Numbered from the stretch's first letter, positions 25,240-33,846 are shown. The stretch is DNA of 57,396 nt from Streptomyces olivaceoviridis (GCF_014650115.1 NZ_BMUI01000040.1:1-57396), one strand, 5' to 3'. Made by a program: numbers and translations. Notes: generated by a model from the sequence alone, not told the origin.

Positions 25240-25647
25240 GTGCCCCTCCTGGTAATCCTCGGCAGCCCGAGAGGCGACCCCGGGCAGGGCGGCCGGGAGG
25301 AAGCGGCACGGTGGCGTAGCGGGACGACGGCGCGGCGGCGGCTCGGGACGGCGGACGCAGGCCCGACTCAGCGCGACGGGGCGCAGCAGACCGGCACAGC
25401 GCGGGCGGCCCGTGCACGAGCGGGCGGGGAACACGGCACACCGGCGCGGGCGGGAACGCAGGAGCACGGCGGGACGGGCGCGGGCTCGCCGGGCGGCCGG
25501 GGAGCGGCGCGGAGCGCGGAGCGCGGAGGCGCGGAGGGTACGGCGGACGACGGGACGGGAGGCGGTGCGGCACGGGCGCAGTGGGTGGGGCGGCGGGGCG
25601 CGACCGCAGGACAGGGGACGGCAGGCGGCCCGGCCGGGGCGGTGAAC
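25240..25647. repeat. G-rich skewed region with repeat copy B
   Basis: About 400 bp of strongly G-rich plus strand. It contains three tandem CGCGGAG heptamers (25508-25528) with a fourth at 25530-25536. At its right end (25554-25635) it holds copy B of the repeat also present at 18284-18365. No gene is supported here. Copy B ends 12 bp before the ATG of the DJ-1/PfpI remnant. Confidence 0.65.
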
Positions 25648-26166
25648 ATGCGGTCAGCCGTCGTGCACATCGCCATCCTCACCTTCGAGGGCTACAACGA
25701 GCTCGATTCCCTGATCGCCCTCGGTGTGCTCAACCGCGTCAGGAACAGCGGTATCGCCACCCGCGAGGTTACCGAAGACCCGGCGATCATGAACATCCTG
25801 CGAGGCCTGGACCCCTCGCGTCAGCTCATTGCGGCGCAGTGCTCCGGTGCGCTCGTGCTGGCCAGGCTCGGCCTGCTCAACGACATCCCCGCCTGCACCG
25901 ACCTCGTCACCAAGCCGTGGGTCGTCGCCGCCGGCGTCGAGGTCCTCAATCAGCCTTTTCACGCCAAGGGCAACATCGCCACCGCCGGCGGATGCCTGGC
26001 CTCGCACTACCTCGCCGCCTGGATCACCGCCCGCCTTGAGGGCAACGACGCCGCCGAAGGCGCGCTGCGCTATGTCGCCCCGGTCGGTGAGAAGGAGGAA
26101 TACATCGAGCGCGCCTGGCGCAACATCACCCCCTACCTGCCCTCTCCCGCCCCGGCGCTCGTCTGA
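25648..26166 (+). pseudogene. DJ-1/PfpI family protein with internal in-frame deletion
   Basis: 172 residues. The start reads VVHIAILTFEGYNELDSLIA, with the conserved Glu of the active-site triad. QLIAAQCSGALVLARLGLL carries the nucleophile Cys, and GNIATAGGCLASHYLAAWI and YVAPVGEKEEYIERAW complete the C-terminus. Between LNRVRNSG and IATREVTEDPAIMN the family normally has about 35-40 more residues (strands of the glutaminase-like core); here they are missing without a frame change. The fold is probably broken. Relatives include isonitrile hydratases and ThiJ-like hydrolases. Confidence 0.65.
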
Positions 26167-26711
26167 CAACCAGTTAGTCGAAGGCAACGGCCGGCCAGGA
26201 AGCCGCGACCTTCGTGCCGGCATCCGGACGGCGCGGGATCTCCGGGGCGACCGCAGCGGCGACGTGGCCCGCCCCGGCGAACTGCCCGCCGGAGCAGTCC
26301 GGTCCACCCCGGCCAGCTTCGAGGGGCGGGCCTTCACCCCCGCCATGGCGCTGCGGCCCGGCGAACAGGTCCAGGTCGATAGTGGCGGCCCTTCGCGGGC
26401 CGCCGGTGGTCCAGGTGGGATTCTGGCCGGGCACGACTGGCCGCTACGTCCGAGCAGGACTTTTCCAGGAGTCGCCGGAGCGGGCGCTGCTCACGACCGA
26501 GTCGGGGCTTGCGGAGGTGAATGGGCACTGGCTGATCAGCTTCGAGGACAACTCCGCTCGCGCGGAGACACGTTGGGTGCGCAGCGAGCTGGAGCGGACC
26601 GGGCTGCCACCGCGGCGCTGGGAGGACGTCGGGCCACAGACCGCCCCGCCGGCTCGTCGAGAGCAGCGCCTCGGCGAGCGGGTGCGAGGCAAGAGCTTGC
26701 GGGAGCCTATA
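26167..26711. other. Intergenic, no recognised gene
   Basis: Plus-strand frames here (for example FEGRAFTPAMALRPGEQVQV near 26318-26380 and ESGLAEVNGHWLISFEDNSA near 26505-26560) look partly protein-like but switch frame, lack start signals and match no family I know. They are likely decayed scraps. Confidence 0.35.
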
Positions 26712-26753
26712 CCGGACGCGAAGGTGTAGGACACAGCGTGTCTTCGCGTCCGG
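26712..26753. terminator. Hairpin terminator of the hydrolase gene
   Basis: A perfect 12-bp stem (CCGGACGCGAAG at 26712-26723 and its complement at 26742-26753) with an 18-nt loop. It lies 24 bp beyond the stop of the minus-strand hydrolase gene. Confidence 0.75.
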
Positions 26754-26776
26754 CATGCGCTTTGTGGCCGATATCT

Positions 26777-27973
26777 CTACCGGAGGGTCTTGGCCAGGTA
26801 GTTGAACACTGTCTGGTGGAGCAAGTACATCGCCCCTTCGTGGCAGTGTTCCCCCGCGCCGTCGGCATTGCGCATCACGACGTGCTCGTGCGGTGCCCGC
26901 AGTTCCGCGGCGAGCTTGGTCGCCTGACCGGCGAAGACCTTATCGTTCTCCCCTTCGAGGATCAGAACGGGTGTCTGGATCCTATGGGCGTCGTCCACGG
27001 TCAGGGTGTAATCGCGGGTGCTGCGGACGTATTCGGCGAAGTCGGAAACCCCGTTGACCCAGACACCGTTCTGCAGGCCCCAACGAGCGTTGGTGTCGTC
27101 CTTGGCCATTCCTTCCAGAAGAGGGAGCGCCTCGGCATCACGCTCCTCTTCGACGAGGCGCAACGTGGCGGACGGAATCGGAGGGTAGGAGGCGTAGAAG
27201 GTGAGCAGACCGTCGTTGCACACGATCGCCGCCGACCGGTGGTCGTAGGCCGCATACCGTGCCACGAGGTATCCGCCCAGGCTGTAGCCGAAGTGCACGA
27301 TCTTGTCGCTGTCGATCTCGGGTACGGTCAGCGCGTAGTCGACCACAGGGCCCAGCACGTTCTCCCAGTCCGGCCGGTACGGAACCTTCTTCTCCCGGAT
27401 CATCCAGCCCTGTCCCGGCCCGTCGTAGGCCAGGAAGTTGTAGCCGCGCCGCAGCGCTGCCGCGCCGATGACGAAGTAGCCTTCCTCGCGGGTGGAGTCG
27501 AAGCCGTTGGTGTATATGACGGTGGGACGCGGTTGCCCGCTGTCGTCCACGAGGTACAGGTAGCCGGGGATCTCACCGTCCTCAAACGGGATGGTCACCT
27601 CGCGAAACGGACCGTCCAGCAGAGCTCCGGCCTTGACCATGTAGTCCTTGGACAGCCGTGACAGTTCGAGGACCTGCGGATCGTTGAGCGGATCCCGGCG
27701 GCGGTAGAACTCGGCCGACCGGTAGTAGCTCGACGCGCGCAGGAACGCTTCGCGCGCACTGACCGGGTCGCCGGCCTCAAGCGAATCCTCGCCCCGCATC
27801 GCGGTGCGCTCAGCGGTCGCCTTCCAGGCCGCGGTCCAGGCATCTTCATCCCCCTCGGGAATCTGCGCCGTGGTCACGATGACCTCACCGATGTCGGCAC
27901 CGGCGTCCCCCGCGAATCCCGCAGCGCGCAGGGTCTCGAACTTGAAGGCTTCGTCCTTGAAGATGAATTCCAT
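26777..27973 (-). CDS. Alpha/beta hydrolase (FrsA / pseudooxynicotine-hydrolase-like)
   Basis: 398 residues. The helical N-terminal cap (about 40-140, FLRASSYYRSAEFYRRRDPL) precedes a hydrolase core with oxyanion region TNGFDSTREEG, nucleophile in HFGYSLGGYLVARYAA, acid in LILEGENDKVF, and His in GEHCHEGAMYLLHQT. This layout is typical of carbon-carbon or ester hydrolases related to 2,6-dihydroxypseudooxynicotine hydrolase. It is cytoplasmic. ATG 27973 has GAAGGGA upstream at good spacing. It is monocistronic with its own terminator. The substrate is unknown. Confidence 0.88.
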   Translation of the reverse strand: MEFIFKDEAFKFETLRAAGFAGDAGADIGEVIVTTAQIPEGDEDAWTAAWKATAERTAMRGEDSLEAGDPVSAREAFLRASSYYRSAEFYRRRDPLNDPQVLELSRLSKDYMVKAGALLDGPFREVTIPFEDGEIPGYLYLVDDSGQPRPTVIYTNGFDSTREEGYFVIGAAALRRGYNFLAYDGPGQGWMIREKKVPYRPDWENVLGPVVDYALTVPEIDSDKIVHFGYSLGGYLVARYAAYDHRSAAIVCNDGLLTFYASYPPIPSATLRLVEEERDAEALPLLEGMAKDDTNARWGLQNGVWVNGVSDFAEYVRSTRDYTLTVDDAHRIQTPVLILEGENDKVFAGQATKLAAELRAPHEHVVMRNADGAGEHCHEGAMYLLHQTVFNYLAKTLR

Positions 27974-28651
27974 GGGAAGTCCCTTCACATAGGCGGGCTT
28001 GGCTGCCCGGTTCTGCGCTCGGCGTCCATGCGTCACCGAAGTCGGCGCAGTGGCGGCGCGTTCTCGGGGAACGTCACCGCCGTTGAAAACCGTAACTCCC
28101 GTCGATGCGCTCCGCTTCGGGAGGATTCGCCCCCGTGAGCCTCCGGAAGCCGCGGTCCAGAGCCTGGATTTCTGGCCGATTTGAAGGTTTAGCCCCTGGT
28201 CATGAATGCAATGACGCCACTCAGAGGCGACTGATTCCCCTGGAAGAACTGGTTTTGAGTAGTGCGCTGCCGAACATCGCACTGTGCGCCCCCTGTATAG
28301 GACGAGCCCTCACAAACGCCGCCCTGACGGCGCTGCCCGTCGGCTTCCGCACCGGCCCGGTTCGCCGCCGCGCCCTCGCGGGATCGCGGTGGACGTGAGG
28401 GACCACACGTCTGGCTTGCGGGCGGGACGCCACCCGTTGGGCGGCCGGCTGTGTACCGGCCGGTTCTCGTGGCGCTGACTTTGCCCGGCGCCAGCCCGTC
28501 ACTCGTGTTCCCTTGCGGTCTTCTGGGTCTGCCACTTCCGGGGGCCCGTCGCGGCGCGGGAACCATCCGGATGCCCGTCGGCGTCGTGTTCGACGCCATT
28601 GCCGCACCGCATCGCCTGATGCGGCCTCAACTCCATTGGAAGGAGGCAGCG
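27974..28651. other. Divergent intergenic region
   Basis: A 680-bp gap between the hydrolase gene and the TIGR04222 operon. It holds no gene I can support. Around 28185-28260 it is less G+C-rich, as expected for promoters. No clear -35/-10 pair was chosen. Confidence 0.4.
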
Positions 28652-29509
28652 ATGACCCCGCCCTGGGGCTTCACCGGCCCTGAGTTCCTCGGCCTGTACG
28701 CCGCAGGTTTCGCGGTCGCCGTGCTGCTCGGCGTGGCCGTACGGCAAGCGGCCCGCCGCTTCTACCCCGCCACGGACACCAGCTTCATACCGGACGTCTA
28801 CACCATCGCCTGGGTCGTCGGCGGGGCCCGCCAGGTGGTGAGCACCGCCATCTACGCCCTCGTCCAGGGCGGCCATCTGCGCACGGCCCGGGACGGCACC
28901 CTCACCTTCTGCGGCAGCGTCCCCGACGAACCGGTGCAGCGGGCCGTCCTGGAGGCCGCGCGGACCCGGGAGACCACCAACACGACGCTGGTGCACGAGG
29001 CCGCCCGGCGTCTGCCGGAGATCCGCCGGGCCGGAGACGCCGCGCGCGGGCTCGGTCTGCTGCCCAGCCGCACACGCCGTCTGGCCGGGCGGCTGGCCGG
29101 GCTGCCGATGCTGGTGCTGTCCGGGGTCGGCGTCGCCCGGGTGGTGAACGGCGTCCACCTGGGCCGCCCGGTGGGCTTGTTGGTGACCTTCCTGCTGGTC
29201 TCCCTCGTGGTGGCGGCTGTCTTCGTCTGCACACCGCCCCGGATCACCCCTGCGGGTTGGTACACGGTACGCAACGCCGGAAGGTCGGGTCACCCGGTGC
29301 CCTGGGGGGCGGCCGGCGACGGCCCGACGGTGTCGGCCCCGGTACTCGCCGTCGCCACGGCAGGCTGGATCACCATCCCTGATCCGACACTCCGCTCGTC
29401 CCTTTTCAGCTCAGGGTCCTCGTCCTCGTCCTCATCCTCGTCGTCCTCCGGGGGCGGCTGCGGCGGCAGCTGCGGCGGCGGCGGAGGGGGAGGGGGGTGC
29501 GGCGGATGA
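28652..29509 (+). CDS. TIGR04222-type membrane protein with Ser/Gly/Cys tail
   Basis: 285 residues. One N-terminal membrane segment (FLGLYAAGFAVAVLLGVAV) and two more (LAGLPMLVLSGVGVARVV; GLLVTFLLVSLVVAAVFV) frame a soluble helical domain of about 120 residues (YTIAWVVGGARQVVSTAIYA). This is the TIGR04222 region, known to precede low-complexity tails. The last 33 residues are a run of Ser, then Gly with three Cys (GGGCGGSCGG, eight Gly in a row, CGG). The tail looks like a substrate for modification, and the next gene encodes a DUF692 enzyme. A perfect AGGAGG precedes ATG 28652. The stop overlaps the next start as ATGA. Confidence 0.85.
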   Translation: MTPPWGFTGPEFLGLYAAGFAVAVLLGVAVRQAARRFYPATDTSFIPDVYTIAWVVGGARQVVSTAIYALVQGGHLRTARDGTLTFCGSVPDEPVQRAVLEAARTRETTNTTLVHEAARRLPEIRRAGDAARGLGLLPSRTRRLAGRLAGLPMLVLSGVGVARVVNGVHLGRPVGLLVTFLLVSLVVAAVFVCTPPRITPAGWYTVRNAGRSGHPVPWGAAGDGPTVSAPVLAVATAGWITIPDPTLRSSLFSSGSSSSSSSSSSSGGGCGGSCGGGGGGGGCGG

Positions 29510-30324
29510 CGGCGCGGCTGGGCTTCGGCATCGGCTGGCGGCCCCCGATCGACCTCACCGTGGAACGGCTCGCGGGCGTGGACTTCGTGGAGGTCATCGC
29601 CGAGGTCGTCGACCCGCGGCGGCTGCCCGAGTCGCTACGGGTGCTGCGGGCCCGGGGCACCCCGGTGGTCCCGCACGGCGTCTCGCTCGGCCTCGGCGGG
29701 GCGGAGCTGCCCGACCCCGCGCGACTGGCCCACCTGGCGGCCTGCGCACAGGCGCTGCGGGCGCCCCTGGTCAGCGAGCACGTCGCCTTCACCCGGGCGG
29801 GTGGGCTGGAGAGCGGTCACCTGCTGCCGGTGCCGCGCACCCGGGCCGCGCTGGACGTCCTGGCCGAGAACGTCCGGATCGCCCAGCAGCAGCTGCCCGT
29901 GCCGCTGGCCCTGGAGAACATCGCGCCGCTCCTGGCCTGGCCCGGGGACGAGCTGACGGAGGGACAGTTCCTCACCGAGCTGGTCGAGCGGACCGGGGTG
30001 CTGCTGCTGGTCGACGTGGCCAACCTGTACACCGCCCGGGTCAACCTCGGCGCCGACCCGGTGGCGGTGCTGGACGCGCTGCCGCTGGAACACCTGGCGT
30101 ACGTCCATGTCGCGGGCGGAGTGCTGCGCGACGGCCTGTGGCACGACACCCACACCCACCCGGTGACCGGACCGGTGCTGGACGTCCTCGCGGAACTCGC
30201 CCGCCGCACGGACCCGCCCGGAGTGCTGCTGGAGCGGGACGGCGGCTACCCGCGCGACGACGAGCTCGCCGCCGAACTCGCCGCCATCCGGCGCACCGTA
30301 CGGGAGGCCCGCGGTGCCCGCTGA
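29506..30324 (+). CDS. DUF692 family, multinuclear non-heme iron oxidative enzyme (MNIO)
   Basis: 272 residues, a TIM-barrel family that includes MbnB of methanobactin synthesis. Known members use two or three iron ions to rewrite Cys or Asp residues of peptide precursors. Candidate metal ligands are all visible: VPHGVSLGLGG (His), VSEHVAF (Glu, His), ALENI (Glu), LVDVANLY (Asp, Asn), YVHVAGG (His), HDTHTHPV (Asp, His) and LLERDG (Glu). The length is slightly short but complete. ATG 29506 overlaps the stop of the Cys-tailed membrane protein, and the 3' end overlaps the next gene by 11 bp. The probable substrate is the Cys/Gly tail of the preceding gene; that is inference. Confidence 0.9.
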   Translation: MTARLGFGIGWRPPIDLTVERLAGVDFVEVIAEVVDPRRLPESLRVLRARGTPVVPHGVSLGLGGAELPDPARLAHLAACAQALRAPLVSEHVAFTRAGGLESGHLLPVPRTRAALDVLAENVRIAQQQLPVPLALENIAPLLAWPGDELTEGQFLTELVERTGVLLLVDVANLYTARVNLGADPVAVLDALPLEHLAYVHVAGGVLRDGLWHDTHTHPVTGPVLDVLAELARRTDPPGVLLERDGGYPRDDELAAELAAIRRTVREARGAR

Positions 30325-30706
30325 GACCGTGGCCGGGGCGGGGGCCGCGCGGGAGGGACTGGCGCGGCGTCAGGCCGAGCTGCTGGCCGCCCTGGTCGGG
30401 GGCGGCCCGGCCCCGGAGGGCTTCGATCCGGACCGGCTGCGGGTACAGGCCAGGGCGCTGCTGGACAAGCGGCGCAGGGTGGTGGCGGCCCATCTCCCGG
30501 ACTTGGCCGAGGCGTTGGGGGAGCAGATGCCCCGGCTCTTCGCCGGGTACGCCGAGGGACAGCCGCGCCCGCCGGGCGGGCCGCACGCCGACGCGGCGGC
30601 CTTCACAGCGCACCTGCGCGCTCGCGGCCTGCTGCCCCGGGGCACCGGGCCGCGCCGTTGGGCCCGCCTGCCGGGCCGCCTGCGCCGGCTGCGGCCGGGG
30701 CGCTGA
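30314..30706 (+). CDS. Small partner protein of the DUF692 enzyme
   Basis: 130 residues, no membrane segment or signal. Helical, Arg/Ala/Leu-rich: LARRQAELLAALVGGG, VQARALLDKRRRVVAAHLPD, LAEALGEQMPRLFAGYAEGQ. MNIO enzymes typically need a small partner that binds the substrate (MbnC, DUF2063 proteins). The LLxKRRxxVAxxxPxLxxxLG core and the position match such a role; the sequence itself is too divergent for me to assign. GTG 30314 overlaps the enzyme gene by 11 bp, so the two should be made in equal amounts. The C-terminus is very basic. Confidence 0.65.
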   Translation: MPAETVAGAGAAREGLARRQAELLAALVGGGPAPEGFDPDRLRVQARALLDKRRRVVAAHLPDLAEALGEQMPRLFAGYAEGQPRPPGGPHADAAAFTAHLRARGLLPRGTGPRRWARLPGRLRRLRPGR

Positions 30707-30718
30707 GAAAGGGCAGCC

Positions 30719-30743
30719 GGTGCCGTGTCCCCGGGCGGCACCG
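30719..30743. terminator. Possible hairpin after the DUF692 operon
   Basis: A stem of 7-8 bp (CGGTGCCG / CGGCACCG) with a 10-nt loop, 12 bp after the last stop. Short, so only tentative. Confidence 0.4.
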
Positions 30744-31274
30744 CCTCATCCATCCCGCCGTCGACCATCATCTTGCCTGGCCAGGGTCTCCGCAGGTCGG
30801 TCAGACGCTGATGGTGAAGTCTGGCCGGAGTCCTCGAACACTGCCCCGCACCCCGATCGCCGTCACCCTCGCCCGGTAGAAGCCCGGCCCCACCGGCCTG
30901 CCGGATACTGGGCGACTCCGCGGCCGGCCCCTGGAACGCGCGCGGCTCCGGTTCGGGCTGCCGGGTGCTCCTGGTCCCTGCCGTGGCGAGACTCCTCGCG
31001 CAGGTGGCGCGGGGTCCGGAGGGAATCCGCCCGTCGCTTGCCAGAGGTGTGGCCTTGCCAGAGGTGTGGCGGAAGTCGGCGGTGTGCCACTCCACCGAGC
31101 GCCCGTAACCGATCCGTGAGCGTCAAGCGGGCGCGGCTGACCTGTGACACCGGACCTGGACCGCCTGTCGAAGTCGGACCGCCCGTATCAGCTCACAGCC
31201 CTCACCGTCGGCCGTGCCGGCGGGCAGTGGGCGGCCTCGTTTCGCCGGGCCGAAGTACGCGGCCGAACCAGCGC
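30744..31274. other. Non-coding stretch with a 17-bp tandem duplication
   Basis: No supported gene. A perfect tandem duplication of CTTGCCAGAGGTGTGGC occupies 31037-31053 and 31054-31070. The rest shows no family signature on either strand. Confidence 0.5.
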
Positions 31275-31590
31275 TCGCCCCTGTCCGATGCCGCCCAGGA
31301 CCCGGAGTCGGTCGGCGGGTACCGCGTGCTCGCGCGGATCGGCGCGGGTGGCATGGGCGTCGTCCATCTCGCCCGTTCCGAGGGCGGTGCCCTGGCCGCC
31401 CTGAAGGTGATCCGCGCCGGGCACGCCGCAGATCCGGGCTTCCGAGCCCGTTTCCGCCGCGAAGCACAGGCCGCCGCGCGGGTCGACGGCCGCTGGACCG
31501 CGCCCGTCACGGCCGCCGACCCCGAGGCGGCCGAACCCTGGATCGCGACCGCCTTCGTCCCCGGGCCCTCGCTCGATCGAACGGACCGTG
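31275..31590 (+). pseudogene. Ser/Thr protein kinase N-lobe fragment
   Basis: An open frame without a start codon reads DPESVGGYRVLARIGAGGMG, VVHLARSEGGALAALKVIRA, FRARFRREAQAAARVDGRWT and EPWIATAFVPGPSLD. This is the glycine loop, the VAIK-type Lys and the hinge of a bacterial Pkn2-type kinase common in Streptomyces. The sequence breaks off after the hinge, so the catalytic HRD and DFG parts are missing. Confidence 0.75.
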
Positions 31591-31797
31591 CCGTGGCTGT
31601 CCGCTACAGCCGACTCAGCCGCCGCCACAAACACAACCCCCTGCAGCCGCCCGGCATTTCTCGGACTCGCAGCAGCCCTGTGCCACTGCAAGCGACTCCT
31701 TCGCCTCACCGCATAGGACAGGGCACGGATGCCGACAGAACCGGGCGGAGCCGGCCCGGAGGTGCTGAGCCGGGCGCTGCTCCGGGCGAGGCGCGGC

Positions 31798-32211
31798 TCA
31801 GCCGGTCTGCTCGGCGCGGGCGTTGTATGCCTCGCGGGCTGCGAGGACCTCGGCCATGTGCCGCAGGGACCATTCCGTGAGCCCCCTGAGGGGGCCGCGC
31901 AGGGTGTGCCCGAGCGGGGTCAGCTCGTACTCGACGCGCACGGGCACTTCCGCGTGAACCGTTCGCAGGACCAGGCCGTCGCGTTCCAGGGCGCGCAGCG
32001 TCTGGGTGAGCATCTTCTCGCTGATCCCCGACAGGCGCTTGCGCAGCTCGGTGAACCGGGATGTCCCGTGCTCCCCGAGTTCGCCGAGAACGAGGATCGA
32101 CCATTTGTCGCCGATCCGGTCGAGCAGGTCCCGTGAGGGGCAGCCTCGCTCGTACGGATCCCACGACGATGTCGCGTCGGTCACAGTCTCGACAGTCGTC
32201 ACGGCTCCCAC
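31798..32211 (-). CDS. HxlR-family winged-helix regulator
   Basis: 137 residues. The HxlR fold is typical: CPSRDLLDRIGDKWSILVLG (with the redox-capable N-terminal Cys), FTELRKRLSGISEKMLTQTL (recognition helix), ALERDGLVLRTVHAEVPVRV (wing), and a C-terminal dimer helix. HxlR proteins with this Cys often sense aldehydes or quinone electrophiles and repress a divergent reductase. The oxidoreductase at 32329 fits that picture. A strong dyad lies between the two genes. Confidence 0.92.
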   Translation of the reverse strand: MGAVTTVETVTDATSSWDPYERGCPSRDLLDRIGDKWSILVLGELGEHGTSRFTELRKRLSGISEKMLTQTLRALERDGLVLRTVHAEVPVRVEYELTPLGHTLRGPLRGLTEWSLRHMAEVLAAREAYNARAEQTG

Positions 32212-32232
32212 CTCATTTCTTTCGTCCGGGTG

Positions 32233-32253
32233 GCCACCTTACCAAAAGGTGGC
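32233..32253. promoter_or_regulatory. HxlR operator candidate
   Basis: A perfect inverted repeat GCCACCTT-ACCAA-AAGGTGGC in the 117-bp gap between the regulator and the oxidoreductase. It is A+T-richer in the centre, as in other HxlR sites, and sits 22 bp from the regulator start. Confidence 0.65.
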
Positions 32254-32328
32254 TACTTACCGATGGAGAGTTGCCAGGTCAGAGTGGTGGCGTGCTGCGA
32301 ACGCCGCGGCGGAAACGAGGAACCGCAC

Positions 32329-33189
32329 ATGACCATCGTCGTCACCGGAGCCACCGGCCAGTTGGGCCGACTGACCATCGAGGCGATGCTGCGGCGTGGA
32401 GTGCCGGCCGCGGGCATCGTCGCCACGGGCCGGGACACCGCCAGGATCAAGGACCTGGCCGACCGTGGTGTCGTGACGCGCCGGGCGGACTTCGCCGACC
32501 CCGGCAGCCTTGCGGTGGCCTTCGCGGGAGCGGAGAAGCTCCTGCTGATCTCGGCCTCGATCCCCGTGGACGAGCGCCTGGCCAATCACCGCCGCGCCGT
32601 CGACGCGGCACTGACCGCCGGGGTGTCCCTGATCGCGTACACGAGCATGACGCGGGCCGACACAGCCCGCACGATCCTCGCCGACACCCACCGCGCCACT
32701 GAGGAGTACCTGCGCGAGCGCAACGCCCCAGCCGTGATGCTGCGCAACAGCTGGTACCTGGAGAACTACACCGACCAACTGCCCCTGGCCCTCCAACACG
32801 GCACCTTCCTCGGCGCGGCCGGCAAGGGCACGGTCAGTGCCGCGACCCGCACCGACTACGCCGAGGCCGCCGCGGTCGTCCTGACCACCGAAGGCCACAC
32901 CGGCGCCGTCTACGAGCTGGGCGGCGACCAGGCGTTCACCCTGACCGAACTCGCCGCCACCGCCTCCGCCGCGACCGGCATGCCCATCACCTACACCGAC
33001 CTCCCCGCAGGCGCGTTCGCCCACGCACTGACCGACGCCGGCGTGCCCCCTGAACTGGCCCGGATCCTCGCCGACTCCGACCTCGGACTGGGCCGCGGCG
33101 AACTCTTCACCGACACCGGCGACCTGAGCCACCTGATCGGACGGCCCACCACCACCCTCGCCGACGCGATCATCGCCGCCCTGCGCTGA
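32329..33189 (+). CDS. NmrA/QorB-like NAD(P)-binding oxidoreductase
   Basis: 286 residues. An atypical short-chain dehydrogenase: the Rossmann motif VVTGATGQLGRLTIEAMLRR binds NAD(P). ADFADPGSLAVAFAGAEKLL and AYTSMTRADTA replace the classic SYK triad, as in NmrA and the QorB quinone oxidoreductases. LRNSWYLENYTDQLPLALQH is a family hallmark. It probably reduces quinones or senses the redox state. GAGG lies upstream of ATG 32329. It is divergent from, and probably repressed by, the HxlR protein. Confidence 0.9.
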   Translation: MTIVVTGATGQLGRLTIEAMLRRGVPAAGIVATGRDTARIKDLADRGVVTRRADFADPGSLAVAFAGAEKLLLISASIPVDERLANHRRAVDAALTAGVSLIAYTSMTRADTARTILADTHRATEEYLRERNAPAVMLRNSWYLENYTDQLPLALQHGTFLGAAGKGTVSAATRTDYAEAAAVVLTTEGHTGAVYELGGDQAFTLTELAATASAATGMPITYTDLPAGAFAHALTDAGVPPELARILADSDLGLGRGELFTDTGDLSHLIGRPTTTLADAIIAALR

Positions 33190-33309
33190 CACCTACCGCA
33201 TCGGCATCAAGTACGACCAACCCCGCGGTCTTTCTGGCCGGGGCACGGCGTGGTCCTGCTCCCGGTTGCCTTGCTCGGCTCGTCTTTCGGTGACCTTGCG
33301 CCGCCTCGG

Positions 33310-33565
33310 CTGCCCCTCCGCGGCCCAGATCGTCAGTGTCGACGCTCAGGCCCCAGCGCGTCTCGTCGGCCGCCCGGTCGGTGACGTACTGGCGGCCGTA
33401 GCCGACGGCGGTCGACAGCCACGTGGACGGGTCCTGGTCGGCCTTGGACCGGTTCGAGGCCGCCGACACCGCGATCAGCGCACGCTCGTCACCGAGGTCG
33501 TTGGCGTAGACCTCCCGATCCTTCCAGGCACGTTCGTTCATCACCCCCTTTTGATACGTGGCCAC
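33310..33565 (-). pseudogene. HNH (DUF1524) nuclease C-terminal fragment
   Basis: The minus strand reads NERAWKDREVYANDLGDERA, LIAVSAASNRSKADQDPSTW and TAVGYGRQYVTDRAADETRW. This is the characteristic C-terminus of secreted HNH/DUF1524 endonucleases (REAYANDLGDxRALVAVSxxxNRSKxDxDPxxW). The HNH core upstream (HVVPL) is missing, and the tail shifts frame after VDTDD. Confidence 0.7.
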
Positions 33566-33846
33566 TCATGAACGACCCAGCGGGCGATCTCGGACTCGTC
33601 CCGCTCGGGCACGTAGGCGGCTGGCGATCGGATTCTGGCAGGTCACGGCTCGCCGAGGACGAACCGTCAGAGGTGGTCGGGTGGTGGCTCGCGGACGTCT
33701 GCGCGTTGATACGGAGACACCGGCGGTCTCTCGGTCGACGGGCTGCGGACACAGGCGGTCGTGGTGGCGGTGGCGGCGCTGAAAGCCGTCGTGGAGGTCC
33801 CCACCGACGTGGGTCGCGCTCGCAGATCACTGCCCGACGGTCCACT

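Noticed and set aside
25829..27661. 610-residue plus-strand frame spanning DJ-1 remnant and hydrolase
   Set aside because: It runs through a second frame of one gene and antisense of another; no domain, no ribosome site.
33568..33846. N-terminal extension of the SpoIIE phosphatase
   Set aside because: The extra 93 residues are Arg/Gly-rich without domain features; the protein family begins just before the first membrane segment.
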